From Euglena gracilis (taxonomy: Eukaryota; Euglenida; Euglenophyceae; Euglenales), in assembly GCA_039621445.1 (NCBI GenBank), contig CP154956.1, positions 65,054,257 to 65,118,256 on the forward strand: a stretch of 64,000 nt of DNA, given 5' to 3'. A program made the position numbers and the translations under genes. Position 1 is the first letter of the stretch. Each line of letters starts with the position of its first letter. The notes beneath the pieces are model-generated. The model searched no databases. It had not been told where the DNA came from and was given only the letters and a program-made list of their open reading frames with translations. Below are positions 32,291-45,249 of the stretch, piece by piece.

Positions 32291-33531
32291 GGTGTGGGTG
32301 TGTGTGTGTGTGTTCATTCAGAAGAGAGGTAGTGGAAGAGAGGTCAAACAATCCTCAAATGAATACAATGTTTTAAGGAAAGCTTCTTTTCTTTTGAGAA
32401 CTGACCAAGGTTGCTCACAATTTTGGGAAAAAAACCTCACCCTCACAAAATTCAAATGAACATTTAGTCTGAAACTAACTCACAAAGCCAAAAGCAGAAA
32501 AGAGGTTTCAATGCAATTTTTCGTTGGTTATATTCAGGAGATGATTTGCTTGCACTTGTTTGGGGCGAGAGAAAAAAATTTTAATAGTCCAAGAGAATCC
32601 ATGTTTTTTTATCAACCCCCCCAGGGAGTTTGTCCCCCCCTGAAGTCTCTTGTAATTCAAGAATGTCATGGTATGCCCATGCCAGCCAATTTACCGCTTT
32701 GCAAAGTCTTTTTGACGCCTGCCCATTTCATTTCTTTTGGCATGGCCGTGGATGGGTATCCACCGTGTTTTTGTTTAATAAGATGCTTTAAAGCCCCTCC
32801 AATACTGTGCGTTGGTATTCAACCCCCACCCCCAAATCTTTATCCAACCCATGGGTACCCCAAGGGCCTTGTGGGTCCCCCACCAGAGTCAGGGTTCTGT
32901 CCATTTCCGCCGAAACAATTTTTCTCCCAACCGAATTTCCACCCGGGGGTGGGGGCTACCCCCTGGGGGTGGGGGGACCCACTCCCTCCCCTCCGGTCTT
33001 AAAATCCCTGGCCCAGCAGCCCCCCGGACAGCTCTGCCACAGCACTTTGTGTAAATGTAAGGCCAGTTGATCAGCTGTGTGACGTCGCGTTTGTTCAGGT
33101 TTGACGTTCCTCCAAGACCACTCCAAATCCAGCCCAGGTGTGGGTGGGTGGCTCTTGACCCCGCCTCTGGACAACGCATCACGGCATCCCTAAATCAAAA
33201 CCTATTGTGGGGCAGTGGCTGGGTCAAGGTGACTAATTTGGGGGGAAATGGCCCGAAACACTCCGCAGGAGTATTTAGCTTGCCATGCTCCAAAAACATT
33301 TCATTCTTATACTGGAGTTTTTTTGCATTGTTTTTTCACTGTTCGACATCTTCGAATTCATGACAGGGAAAAGAACCCGACAAACAGCAAAGAACAGGCA
33401 ATGAAGCCAGAACGGTCCATCATAGCCGAGCCACAGGCCACAACGTCGAGTGAGTGCCTGCGATCGTTTATGTCCTGCCCCCCCCCCTCCCCGGCTTCCC
33501 TGCTGGCTGGGCCACCCCTGCCACCGGCAGA

Positions 33532-33649
33532 GGACCACGCCGCGCCGAGCCAGCCGCCCAGCGCCAAGCCGGCAGCCCAGCGTGAGGGCAACCCGCGCCT
33601 CATCCGCCCCACGGACCCCCTCGTCCTCCTCGACGTTGACGACCACTGA
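33532..33649 (+). CDS. Cyclase terminal exon (Pro/Ala-rich tail)
   Basis: After a long pyrimidine tract ending GCCACCGGCAG the frame reads EDHAAPSQPPSAKPAAQREG, then RLIRPTDPLVLLDVDDH, and stops at TGA (33647-33649). Assignment to the cyclase gene is by strand, position and a following polyadenylation signal. It could belong to a separate small gene. Confidence 0.5.
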
Positions 33650-34051
33650 GGTCCACACCCCCCATCTCTTTCCCCTGCGGAGGCGATTATTATCGGCGTC
33701 GCCGCCGAAGCCAGCCTCTGCCGGCCGCTATACATCCTGCCCTGCTATGTCTGTGCCCCGCTCAGGCTGAATTTAAGGCGACCTCACCCTTGGGGGGGGG
33801 GGCTGGAAGGGAAGGCACTCCAAGGCAGCCAGATCTGACCCCCCCAACGGAGAGGGTCAGGGCACCCAATTAAAAGTGCTCGGGCGCTCTGCCGAGGCAA
33901 TTCCAGTCCCTTCGGCGCCGGAAACGCAGAAAAAGCCTGTTTTGGCGCACTTTTTGGCCCACGACCAGGCAGGCCCCCCCCCCTGCCTGCCTGTCTCCTG
34001 CCCTCCGAGACCCCCCGGGGTTGGTCAAATTCAGCCCTCCGTGCGCCGACA

Positions 34052-34057
34052 AATAAA
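34052..34057 (+). terminator. Polyadenylation signal AATAAA
   Basis: AATAAA lies about 400 bp after the stop codon at 33649, in a region without other coding potential. Confidence 0.4.
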
Positions 34058-34070
34058 CTGCAGATATGTA

Positions 34071-37000
34071 CCTTTCTGTTGTGTGTCTCTGTCGTCGTCG
34101 TAGATTCATTTAACCCGGGCGTGACCCACCAGGGGGAGGGGGTATGGGTTGGATGTGGCCCTTGGGGCATGCATCATACCATCAGCCATAGGTCAGGTGG
34201 GTGGGTCAGTGACAGAGGTGTTGTGGTGGACAAATTTTCTAAAAAGTGTGGGTCTGGGCTTGGGAAAATCGGGGGGGGGACCCCCCCACGAATCGCTATG
34301 TGTCTGCACCTGACTCTGTGTCTGTGTGCATTTTGCCAGTGGTGCAAATCTCAACCAGGCACGTGCCTTGGAGCATTTCCTCCTTGGGGCGGGGGTAGTG
34401 CCCGTCCATATGGTCCGTCCCATTTAAATCCTTCTGAAACGTCGTTTGGCCTGATATCGGACTTTTTTTTCTTCCAGCAAAAGGAAACAAACTCGCCTTC
34501 GAAAGAGAAAGAGAAAGAAAGAGAAAGCCATTTGTTATCTGTTATTCCCACTCATCTCGGTGTGCTTTTACAACAACAGTAGTCCAAGGAAACATCTGGA
34601 GATGTTTCCTGAAAGTCCAGACATGGGCACGGCGTGTGAACAAAAACCAGCATCAGGTTCGCCTTTATCCTCTCTTTGAAGTTGACTGCTTGGCAAATGG
34701 ACCAATAGTAGATTGAGGCCATCACTCATTTGCCAGGGGAGGGGGAGCACAGGGGTTTTCTAAAGCTGCAGGGGACCCTATCCAGGGCCGCTGAAATAAA
34801 GTTAGGGACAGTCCGGCGAAGTTGGGCTGAACGTAAAAAAAATCGCTGCAAATTACGAAAATTTTCGAGGAAGGAGGTCAATAATTGCCCCAAAGGGCAT
34901 TTATTGCGGCTTTTTTTTGTGGGGTTTTCACCTCAAAATTTTTGGGTGACAAAATCCCAACCAAGCTGGTTTTTTTGTTTTCGGGTCTGCCGGGTCCAGC
35001 TGACATCCGGCTGGACCTACCTCAGGGCGGTCCACAAGGGACAGGAAGTTTTTTTTCCCTTTAGGATTGCCCCTCAAGGACCGCCCTTGGGCCTAAGGGA
35101 CGGCCGATGGCCGATCCCAGGATCGAATGGGGTCAAACATGAAAAAGTCGATAAACACATTTTTTGACGTTTTGGGTGGATGGGCGATAGTCCAAGGATG
35201 CCAGAACTCACTTTTTTCCCCCGAAGTCGACCCATTTTTGTCAAAATATTGCCATTTTCCCCATCAGTTTTCCTTATTAATTTTCATTAACTCTGCTGGT
35301 ACAGGAAGTTTTTTTTCATTTTGGTAAGGACCGCCCTGCTCCCCCCTGGACCTGGGGTTCCACCAAGCACTATTCCCCCCGCCAGCACCTTTTCCAGCCG
35401 GCTTGCTGGACCCGGGAGGATTTCAACGCATGCGATGGGGGTGGTGAGGTGCCTGTCTCCCTGTCGTATCTGTCTAACGTTCCTGCCACTTCTTATTGTG
35501 GGTTGAATGCAAAGCAACCTTGCTTGCCCTCCTAACCCACAGATGGCTTGCCTGGCGGAGGCGATGAGTCTGGGCATGCAGTCTTCGTTAGGGACCATCC
35601 CAAAACGTCCAAGACTGACTGGTCAGCCGATCCTCACAGTTTACTGGAGTGACACTTTGGCAAAGAGATTCATGTTGACGGAAAAGAATTGGATTGTTAT
35701 AAAAAGTCCTGTGTCTTGCAGAAAAGCTGCAGACAGAAAGACAAGAGAAGAAAACCCATGGACTGCGACGAACTTTGTCTCGGTCTGTCGGTGCATAGAC
35801 GGAAAATGGTGACCTGGCCTGAATTCACATCAATTGTTTCAAGTGTTTCAAGAGGAAAACACACAAAAACTGATTAAGCAAGAAATTTGCCCTCATGACT
35901 TTTTTGCTACCATGGTGCCCTGGAGATGAACCTTCCTCCACCCTCGTGTGGAAGCGTCTCCCCCACCTGTCTTTGTAATCAACCAGTGTGAACACCAAAA
36001 AAACTCTCCCAAAGTGATTTTTTGCCGTTCTTTTTGTGTTTATTTTATACCTGATTTTGGATTAAAGTCAAATATTGTACATTTCAAGGAATCATTTACT
36101 TTCTGTTTACCCAGGTGGCAATTGTGACCCCCACATAGGGGGGTTGCTGAACTCTTATCTCTTCAGAGTAAGAGCGAAGCTCACCACGGGGGGAAAAGGG
36201 GGGTAGAACCCCTCCCCTCCTCCCCACCCCCGGATAGACCATGAAAAGCTCGGATCCCGAATTTTTTTTTCAGTCGCGAGCGACTGTATCCCGAGTTTCT
36301 GAACCACCTCCGTTTGACCCTCAACTCCCTGCCAGTCACCTGTGAAGGGGTCTGAACTGGGAAGGATTCACCAACCCCTCCCCCAGCTTTGACTCTGCCA
36401 TTTTGCCGGGGTGAGATTTCCGGTAAAAAAAAATCGATTTTTCGAAAATATCGAAAAAACACATATTATTTCCGGAAGTGTCTCACAGGCCAAATGCACC
36501 CCTGCAGCCCTCTATTCCCCCCCGCCTTCGCTGTTTTTTGGCCGCCGACACGCCTGGCCCATGTTCCAGCGCGCTTCTGTGGCCCAAAATGGCCATAGAA
36601 ATAAATAAGAAAGAAGAAATAAATTGATGCCCTTGGAACGCCCTGTCTAACGTTATTTTGATTTCCCCGTAACTCCCCGCCAAGCCTTACAGCCCAAAAC
36701 AGTGTGGCAGGCTTCTGACTCTGCCGTTTTCGGCCATATAGAGGTCAAAAAAGCCGGGGAAAACGAAAAAAAAATTGGGCTTCCAGACCGCATTTTTTTT
36801 ACCCCCAGGCACCCCGGTTTTTTTTTGGCCGAAACCCATGCATTTTGGGTCATTTCCGGGTCAAATAAAAAAAATCGTTAAAAAGTTGCCCAAAACGATT
36901 TTTTTTTGGCCTCCTGGACCCGGAAAAACTGTTTTTCGGCTCGTGCATTTTGGCCGGGTCGGCCGGGCCATGCTGGGCCGTCGGGCCGCCGACTGCCTCA

Positions 37001-38395
37001 AACATCTGCCACACGCCTCAAACATCTGCTACAGCATGGCACCATCACACACGTAAAGAGCTCAGCACTACACAAAACCTATATGAATACCCCTCCCCAT
37101 TTTTCTCAAAATTTTTGATATTGCAGCAACTTCTGAAAACTGTTTTGGGGAGAGTTTTTCCCATCAGGTTGCTCTTCCCTCATCTGAGCACCCCCCCCCC
37201 TAGCACCCATATTTTTTTTTCAGTGCTGGGGAGGAATTTTCGCCATACGCTGCACTGCACAGCCAGCTGTCCATGGTCAGCAGCATCCAAGGCCCCCAGT
37301 ACCCGGCGAGCCATCGGCACATCACACTCGCCAGCAATTGGGTTGCCCCAGCGTCCTATCGCTGAAACGACACGCGTCCCTTGCCCCCCCACTGGAGGTT
37401 CCTGTGTCCTGGGTTGGGCTGGTCCCACTCCTTGGCGTCAGTTCATCGCAGCCCTCCGGGGTCAAAACCAAGTCACAGGACGGGTCACGGCACAGGGATG
37501 CTGTGCTTTCCCTTTGGGTGGGCTTCTCTTTCATGCGGGCTTCATTTCCCCGGCCGCCGGTGTCTTTGCGCGGTTGGCACAGCTCGGCCCGGCCCCTCGA
37601 CCAGCTCTGCCGAACGTCTGCACTCCGCCTCCCTCCCTATGCCGCCTTGCCCGGCCCGGGATGCTGAGACAGGGGGCGGGGCACTCCCGCCCGCAGTTTT
37701 GGCGGCGGATGCCCCGCGGCACTGTCCCTTCCGCGGCGCCGGGCCCAAACCGGCCTTGCCTGCTGTTCCCCATCCACCCATGGTTCGGACACAGTCAACA
37801 CCAAAAAGAAAGTGTGGTGCAAACTTGCAGGGTGACATGGTTGGTTCCTGCATTCATTATGCAACTACTGTTAATGTGAAATTAGTCTGGAAATGCGTGC
37901 TTGCAACTTTCAATTGTCTGGTTGTAGAGCAATTTACCTGTGCAATTCCCTAAAAAAAAACACGACAGGCAAAATATGCAAAAAGTGCAAAAAATGCGAA
38001 TTATGCATTATGCAAAAAGAAAGCAAAACAATGCGAATTATGCATTTTGCACATCCCTCCCCCCAGCTGGTTTCGGTGCGGTGGGGACAAAGGAAGAGGA
38101 TGGGTGGATCTGGCTGAACGGGGCAAGAGACATTTTTTTTGATTTTTTTTCTTCAAAAAGGTGCAAGACATTGTTTTGTTGATGCTATTATGTGTCTTGT
38201 TGGAGAAAAGTGTGAATGTCGAAAGCATTGCAACCCCCCCCCCCCAAATAACCTGTCGTGGCCCTTGCTCCTGGTAGTGGCCGAATAAATTGGCGGGGGG
38301 AGGGCATTTCAAGGGGAAGTCGATGAAATATGACTTTGGCGTTGGCCGGCACGGGGGACCTGTTCTCAGGCAGGACAATTTCCCGGGGAGGGGGT
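34071..38395. other. Gene-free spacer with short repeats
   Basis: It contains the palindrome shared with 11972 (36141-36178) and an inverted zeta-type unit near 36830-36960 (GGCCTCCTGGACCCGGAAAA). A plus frame near 35690-35870 with several Cys residues was noted but not recognised. No supported gene was found. Confidence 0.4.
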
Positions 38396-38779
38396 AAACC
38401 CCCCCCCCAAATAATACCCCCCCCGGGGTATTATTTTTTCGCCCGAAGTCCCGGCCCGAGGGGGGGGGTATTATTTTTCCAAAATTTTCGAAATTTTTCG
38501 AAGTCCCGTAAAACCCAAAATAGCACCCAAAACCCCCTTTGGGGTCATTTTTTGCACTTTCTTGTGAAATTTACCATTTTATGGAGGTCAGATGAGCCAG
38601 AAAAATTGATTTTTTCCGTAATTTGTTGTCAGAGATTGTGGTTTTTACCGACATTTTCAGGTCAAAAATCCGGGCCTTCGGCCCGGAACTGGGGGGGGGG
38701 GTATTATTTCGGCGGCCGAAGTCGGACCCCGAGGGGGGGGGTATTATTTGGGGGGGGGTATTATTTGGGGGGGGGGTTA
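38396..38779. repeat. MITE-like element, family alpha, copy 2
   Basis: Reverse complement of copy 1 over its whole length, including GGAGGTCAGATGAGCCAG and GGCGGCCGAAGTCGGACC. The ends are AAACCCCCCCCCCAAATAAT and ATTATTTGGGGGGG. Confidence 0.85.
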
Positions 38780-38784
38780 ACCCA

Positions 38785-38980
38785 CCCTAATAGAAGCACG
38801 AGTGCGCTTATAGCGTACTGCCGCCTCCGGCGGTGGGGTGTGCGCTTCAATTTGGACCTTACTGTGCGATTTTTGTTGATTTCCTTCAGAAATCCCATCA
38901 AAGTGGGGGGTGCGCTTGTAGCTGACCGCGGCGGGGGGAGTGCGCTTTACATTTACAGCGGCCCCACGCTTCTATTAGGG
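38785..38980. repeat. MITE-like element with perfect 13-bp TIRs (family delta)
   Basis: CCCTAATAGAAGC at the left and GCTTCTATTAGGG at the right are exact inverted repeats enclosing 170 bp. TGCGCTT occurs four times inside (GTGCGCTTATAG, GTGCGCTTCAA, GTGCGCTTGTAG, GTGCGCTTTAC). It starts five bases after alpha copy 2. No coding capacity. Confidence 0.75.
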
Positions 38981-39914
38981 GGGGAGTTTAGGGTTTTTGG
39001 GGGGGATTGAAGGGGAGGGAGTTAAAAGAGCATTAAATGTTGTTGTTGTTGTTTTATCTGTTGGCATTGGTGGATGGGGAGTGATTAATCAGTCTTTTCA
39101 ATCATTTGGGCGACACAAAATGTCCCAGTCGATTTTGTGGCAATCCCTCATCGCACCATTTTTGCAATGCTGTAGCAATTTTTTTGATTGAAACCCACGA
39201 CCCAGTCATTTCAGTTTCAGAGATTTGCAATTCCTTGCTTATGCCACAGTTACCACGTTGCAGATCCAAATGAAAAAAGGGCTCAAGGAATGATCCCTCA
39301 AGGGGTGTGGCCGCTCCTTCTGTCAAGGTGTGGGTGAAAGGATGGGTAGTGATTCTGGGCCTCAGCTCTGCTTCTCCAAAAGTTTCTTTGTCCTTTTTTT
39401 TTGCTCCCACCTCTTTCCCCTCAGCAGGCAAATATCAAAATTTGAAGATTAAACGCCGTTGCCCTCCAGTTTCTTCCACATTTTCCTGATGTTAGAAAAA
39501 AATTCTATCTGGAAGAGGCCCCCCTCTTCCAGATGGGGCGCTGTGGCCAGCCCCGATTTTGGCCACCCCAGCTGCAGGAGCGCTGGGGTTACCATATAGG
39601 CAGCTCGAGCTCACACGTTCGAGCTCGAGCCCCCTCGATGTTTTTTGCCCCTCCACCAGGAGGAGTTAAACAGCCTCTTTGCGTCCTCCAAACCTACGCG
39701 CCACAAAGTGACAAACCTTGTTTTTTAGGAACTCAAAAGTCGAAAAAATGTTTACATCGGTTTTTGCGTCTGTTGTTGAGGTGCGCCAGGGGAAAGGGGG
39801 CCGGCGCTCTGCCATTTTGAGGCCATTGCCCGCCGGTGGTTTGTTTGCGGTTTTTTTTCGCGCTGGGTTGGGAGTCTGCGCTTAGCGCCTTTTGTCGCCG
39901 GAGTTGGCTGATTC

Positions 39915-40574
39915 TTGAATTGCCCTTCGACAAACAGCAGAAAGGGGCAGAGTGCACGAACGAAGAAGGACCAAGAAAAGACGTCAAGGTCAATTAAAAA
40001 TCCAGCGGGACACGAGCTAGACCAAATTCGATTGAAAAGTCAATTATCAAATTTTAAATTTGACCTCAATGAGAAAAAAAAATTGGGACTTTATGGCCGC
40101 GGTAGAACTTGGAGTTGCGGTCGACACGTGGAACACTGTGGCCGCTATTCCCCCCCCAAGACCCCCACCCCAGAAATTTCCCAGCCTAAAACCCCACCCA
40201 GTGACGGCCACGGTCCTTGGACCACTGTGGCCAGAAGGCCGAGAAGACAGAAGTCAGCCCCAGCCCTTGGTTGGCAAGGGATGAGCCATGGGTCCCCAAA
40301 ATGCTTCACATTTGGACATCGAAGGCCCACACATCAGGGGCTCCGCCAAAAGCCCCCAGCCACCTGTACACAAATTGGCCAAAGGATGGGGAGATGTAAC
40401 ACTACAGGGGCCATTGGGGCCAGTTTTACAAGCAAATCTCCTCAAGAAGGGGCAGAAAAGGTTTGTCAAACCCCCCCAGTTCTTCTAACACAATTGCCCC
40501 TCTCAAAGGGAAAAGGGGGTGCCAAAACAGCCCCCAGAGTTTTCCAGTGGGGTTGGAGACCAAGAAGAACTTAA
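39915..40574 (+). CDS. Gag-like ORF at the head of DIRS-like copy A
   Basis: A 219-codon frame with a basic N-terminus and GHGPWTTVARRPRRQKS, a motif style common in retroelement gag-like ORFs. It continues in another frame (40593-41252) containing several spaced copies of GPT(V/E)A, encoded by GGGACCCACAGTGGCC repeats. It precedes the pol-like region of copy A on the same strand. Function not recognised beyond context. Confidence 0.4.
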   Translation: MNCPSTNSRKGQSARTKKDQEKTSRSIKNPAGHELDQIRLKSQLSNFKFDLNEKKKLGLYGRGRTWSCGRHVEHCGRYSPPKTPTPEISQPKTPPSDGHGPWTTVARRPRRQKSAPALGWQGMSHGSPKCFTFGHRRPTHQGLRQKPPATCTQIGQRMGRCNTTGAIGASFTSKSPQEGAEKVCQTPPVLLTQLPLSKGKGGAKTAPRVFQWGWRPRRT

Positions 40575-40592
40575 GACCTGGAAGACCAACAG

Positions 40593-42750
40593 TTGGATTA
40601 TGGAAACAAATTTATACATGGAGGCCTTGGAGGCCAGCAGGGTGGACCCACAGTGGCCACCAAGAAGCTAAGGAACATCATCCCACAGCTGCTGGAGAAA
40701 ACACCCGAGGGACCCACAGAGGCCATCTGCCAAAACAGGGGGAAAAAGGGACCCACAGTGGCCCTTTCAATGGCCAAGCCCCAGGAGGAAAAGGGACCCA
40801 CAGGGGCCCTTTTGGAAGGAGGGGCAGGAAACCCTCCAGCATTTATTTCTCAATTCCCGATTATTCAATCAAGGGCCCTATGGCATGTCAACCAACCACA
40901 TCAACATGGAGAAGACCAGATAGGCAAAACATGTGCATTAAGCCCACAACAAGATCCTCCAGAGAGACGAGCAGACAGGGATCAGAGTGCATGCACATCT
41001 CCCCAGAAAAAAAATTCTTTTTCCAAGGGCCCAAGCCGTAAGGGACCTAGGGATGCAATGGCCAACACCCCCAGCCCAGCCCCCCCCCCCCAAAATCATC
41101 TTATCCAGGAAATAAATTCCATGGAGGAAAAATGGGGAGACACCCCCCTACATCAAAGGTTGCAAAAAAGCCTGAAATGGTTGACAAAAAATGCCCCCCC
41201 CCCAACAACAACATGTCAACTCATCAGGGATGGCATTCAACCCCCTGGTTAAACCCACCAAAATTGTACACCCACCCAAAAGCAAACAGCAAATTTGAAC
41301 GTACACCAATTCTGCTGGGCACCTGGGGGTGGGCACCACCCTTCCCCAAAAATGCAACCAGACAATTGCACTCAGACAGCAGTACTCATGCCAGGGGGGG
41401 GGGACTGGACATCCAGACGTGAGAAATTGTACAGGAATTCTGGAGATCCATTTCACACATAAATATAAAAGATTTGAGTGCAGCAATCAGCATTGTTAAA
41501 AGTTTAAGCAAACCTGGGGAAACAGTTTCCTTGTCAGTGAACCACCAAGCAATTTATTATTTCCTGGCAACCGGGGGGGGGGGGATAAAGGACCCCTTCA
41601 ACAAAATGCTAAGACCATTTTTCAAATGGTGCGTAGAGCAACTAGGTGCCTTCAAAAGATTGCCATAAGCCCCATAAGCAGATGGGAAATGGACAGGAGG
41701 GGTTACTCTTTAGACGCCCAACTTTTTCAATGGTTAAGACAGCAGTTCACAACATATATTTGGAAACAGATTTATTTGCCTCCCCAGACAACAAAAAAAT
41801 GCCCTAATTTGTGGCCAGGTTGCCCCACTGGGAGGCCACAGCAGTGGACGCATTGCAATGTCCATTGGACAACATGGGGGATCTTTATGGAAACCCCCCT
41901 GTTCAAAATAACTTTACCCAGGTTAAAGATGTTTCCACAGAACGACGTTTTGATGGTCACCCCCTACGGGGATTCTGCCACATGGTGGCCCCAAAAATTA
42001 AAAAGGAAAGTTCCAAGAACGCCTGTCTGAAAATCTCCCCCTACAGCGGTGTGTTCCCCAACTGCAGGGAGGGAAAATGCCACCCACCAGGCGGCCCCTG
42101 TTTTTTTTAGATGATTTTCTCAGGAAAATATTGGAGTGGAAACAAACAGAATTTAAAACCATTAACGATTTCCTGGGGCGAAACCCCAGTTTAAAACGGT
42201 ATCCAAGTGCTTTTGCACTTCTTTGGGTAATTTTGGAACAAATGGGGGTACCCCCCATGAAGCCACCACAGGCCAAGTGGCTGACGCTTTAATACAATTA
42301 TTCCAGGTTACCAAAGCTCCATGCCTGTAAAGAATGCACTGCTATGTTTTTGATTCCTGGGTTTGGTGGGTTGAGATTCCACATCCTGTTGACCCCTCAC
42401 AAGAGGCCTGGGAACAAAAATCTGGGAAAGTGCGGGAAATTCTGGGATCCACTCCCAGTCGTCCTGGGGCTGGCTAAGGCCCCTATGCCCGCTGATATTT
42501 GTACATTGCGTACACAACTTATTTTTTTTCTCACCAATTCTCTGTTCATACAGATACTCAGGCTTGGCACAAGTTAACGAACCACCCGTGCGTTGGGTAG
42601 GGCACCCTACATTAATAATAGTAAGCGTAAAGGCCAAAAGTTTCACAAGTTTGAAAGGGCGTTGTCCATACCCCAGTGCCCAAAAATAAGCCCCTTTCAT
42701 TTAATTATGTCTTATGTGGCTGCCACACGTATATACGTCAGACCTGGGGG
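40593..42750 (+). mobile_element. DIRS-like tyrosine-recombinase retroelement, copy A (degenerate)
   Basis: In order: the start of a reverse transcriptase (WGDTPLHQRLQKSLKWL, LIRDGIQPP, 41130-41250), an RNase H start (HSDSSTHARGGGLDIQ, about 41365-41420), RNase H remainder (SLSKPGETVSLSVNHQAI), then DALQCPLDNMGDLYGNPP and VLMVTPYGDSATWW (the NPPW/PYW domain of DIRS-type elements), then a recombinase-like piece CTLRTQLIFFLTNSL (about 42500-42545). Only about 110 bp separate the RT start from the RNase H, so the RT core including its catalytic Asp pair is missing. The RNase H Asp of SVDNQ is changed to SVNHQ. Several frames are joined by stops. Confidence 0.7.
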
Positions 42751-43034
42751 CCCCCTTCTAATTTCATTTTAACCCCCCTTCAGGGCCATAGGTGCAGACA
42801 CCATTGCTACCTACTATCACGAAAGATTTTTTGGCCAACCATGTGGTGACCACCCATTCCAGGAGTTGGTTTAATCAAAAAAATAGACCTTTTTGAACAA
42901 GAAGTTTGTGAAATTGGTCTGTGGAAGGGTGTGGAGGCTCTCACAGCCCATTCTCAAAGCCTTGGTACCCAAGGCGCCTTGGAAAATGTCCTGGTCCCCC
43001 TAATTTCAGTGCACAATCGGGCCTCACAATAGCA

Positions 43035-43420
43035 AAGTGCGGACCCCGAGGTGTCTCGTACTTCCTCGAGGAAAACCGACAAGGGATGAAGGGACGCCGA
43101 CGGCGAAGCACAAAGACATTGTGAGCCTGACCCCCCCCCCACCCATGTCAGAAAATTTGTCTTCAAACGCCCTCGGTCAGCAGATGGGGGCCAGGGTGTG
43201 GAGATGGGGGGGACCCCCCAGGGGAAAGAAGCCACGTCCTCATGTCGGAGGAGCATCAGCAGCCAACTCCGGTGAGGCGGCACTAAGCACAGACTCCTAT
43301 CCAAGGGTGACAAAACAATCACAACAAACCGCCAGCGAGCAAGGCATGGCCTCACAATGTCTTTGTGCTTCGACCTTGGTGTCCCTTCCTCCCTGGTCGG
43401 CTTGCCTTGAGGTATTACGG
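43035..43420. repeat. Inverted-repeat element with GCGAAGCACAAAGACATTGTG ends
   Basis: Left arm CGACGGCGAAGCACAAAGAC and right arm GTCTTTGTGCTTCGACC are inverted and extend outward through GAGGAAAACCGAC and GTCGGCTTGCC. Single arms recur near 45985-46020, 46105-46125 and 50665-50790. It lies between DIRS-like copies A and B. Confidence 0.6.
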
Positions 43421-43439
43421 GCCCAGGGAGAAACCATGA

Positions 43440-44480
43440 CTACGGACGGACGGAGGGACCTCTCTTGCGACAAAAAAGTAAAAAAGTGGAAAGATAACAA
43501 AACAGAGCTTTATTTGCTTCTTCAGAGAACAAAAACCTGCCAGATTTTGTGGCCAGGTAGCACCATTGGGAGGATTCAGCAGTGGATGCGCTACAATGCC
43601 CCCTGGACAACCAGGAGGATTTATATGCCAACCTCTCCTGGTCAGAAATTCAGAGATTCCTTCGCAGATTGAGGCTGTATCCAAAGAACAAAGCTGTGAT
43701 GGTTACCACCTTTTGGGATTCAGCAATGTGGTGGCCCAAATTAATAAAGATTAAAGTTGCAGAAACCCCTGCCTGAAAATCACCCCCTACACAGGCATGT
43801 TCACTAACTGCAAGGGGGGGAAATGCCAACCCCCAGGTGGCCCCTTCTTTGAAAGTTTTGCTCAGTAAAATCTTGGACGGGAAACAAATTCAGGTTCAGG
43901 CCATCATCGATTTTCTGGGAATAAACCCCAGTTTAATGCGTTATCAGAGTTCCTTTTCATTATTATTGGTGGTTTTGGACAAAATGTGGATCCCCCCCTG
44001 AAGCCACAAATGACCAAGTCTGAAGCTTTAGTACAAAATTTTTCAGTTTTTTCAAGACCCAGGCACGTAATGCCTACTGTGCTATGCTTTTAATTCATGG
44101 TTAGCTGGTTTGAGGTTACACACCAAGTTAGCTCCTTGCAAGAAGCTTTGGAATCAAAATCTGGAAAAATATGGAACTACTTTTTGGATCACCTCCCAAT
44201 CCGATCCCCTCCTGGGGCTGGCCCAAGCCCCCTTTCCTTTCCCTTTCCCTTTCCATCTGATATATGCACGATGCGCACGCAGCTGATTTTTTGCTCCAGA
44301 ATTCTCTGGTTATACCGATCTTATGATCTGGGAAGAATAAAACGAACAACCAGTGTGTTGGGCAAGGCGCCCGACATTAAAGGCCAGAAACTCCATAAAT
44401 GGGAGAGAGATGTTTCACTTCCCAAGTGCCCGAAGTTAAGGCCGTTTCATTTAATTATGGCTTATGTGGCTGCAACCTGA
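43440..44480 (+). mobile_element. DIRS-like retroelement, copy B (3' part)
   Basis: DALQCPLDNQEDLYANLSWS and VMVTTFWDSAMWWPKL (43582-43776) match copy A's NPPW-type domain. Further on, CTMRTQLIF...LWLYRSYDLGRIKRTTSVLG (44270-44370) resembles the tyrosine recombinase region that follows it in DIRS elements, and is less disrupted than in A. The 5' half is absent. Confidence 0.65.
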
Positions 44481-44547
44481 TTTAACGTAAAATCTGGGGG
44501 TCCCCTTCATATTTCACTCAAACTAAGTTTTGAATAGTGCTGAGCTC

Positions 44548-45249
44548 TTAAAAAGTGTGCACCCACCTCTTCATTGACCACCCCATGTAAACCGGCCCAC
44601 TCCAGGGAGATCTTTTGACTGAAATGCAAGGTGTTTGTGCCCGAAAGGGGGCGCCGGGGGTTCGAAAGGGTTCGAGTGGACGGTTTTGATTTCTGTCCCA
44701 GGGTGGATGGATGCCATCTTTGATTAATTTGCAGGTTGCTAGGGGGGGGGGATTTTTGTCCACCATTTTAAGATTTTTTGAAGTCTCTGGTGCAGGGGGG
44801 TGTCTCCCCACTTTTATTCCGTGGATGTTATTTTCGCCAGCAATTATTTTTTGGAGTTGTTGGTTGCTGGGTTGATGACCCAGCAGTTTTCCATCTTCAT
44901 CCATTTCCCATCCCATTGAACATTTTTGGATGAATGATGTCACCTGCTGATGTCGAAAAACTGCAGGAGGTGGTGTGCATCCACCCCTCACACTCTCTCT
45001 GGTCCTCCATTCTGACATTGTTGCTGGTAAACAACAAGACAAGGCCACCCCCTTGGGTTGGTCTTCCCATTCCATGGTCAAAACAAAATGATTGACAGGG
45101 TCATTTTTGCACATTTTTGAAACTTTGTTTTGGACTGGTTTTGCCATAAATGTTTGGTACCGGAAATTTTTACCAACGTGTATTGCTTTTGAACAGAAAT
45201 TCATCATTTTGTGTTTTGGAGGGTACATTATGTTGGCAGCCAAAGTCAC
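44548..45249 (-). mobile_element. DIRS-like retroelement, copy C (5' fragment)
   Basis: A 233-codon minus-strand frame includes VGRHPPAPETSKNLKMVDKN and CKLIKDGIHPPW, matching the RT-start region of copies A and D. It faces copy B tail to tail. Confidence 0.5.
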
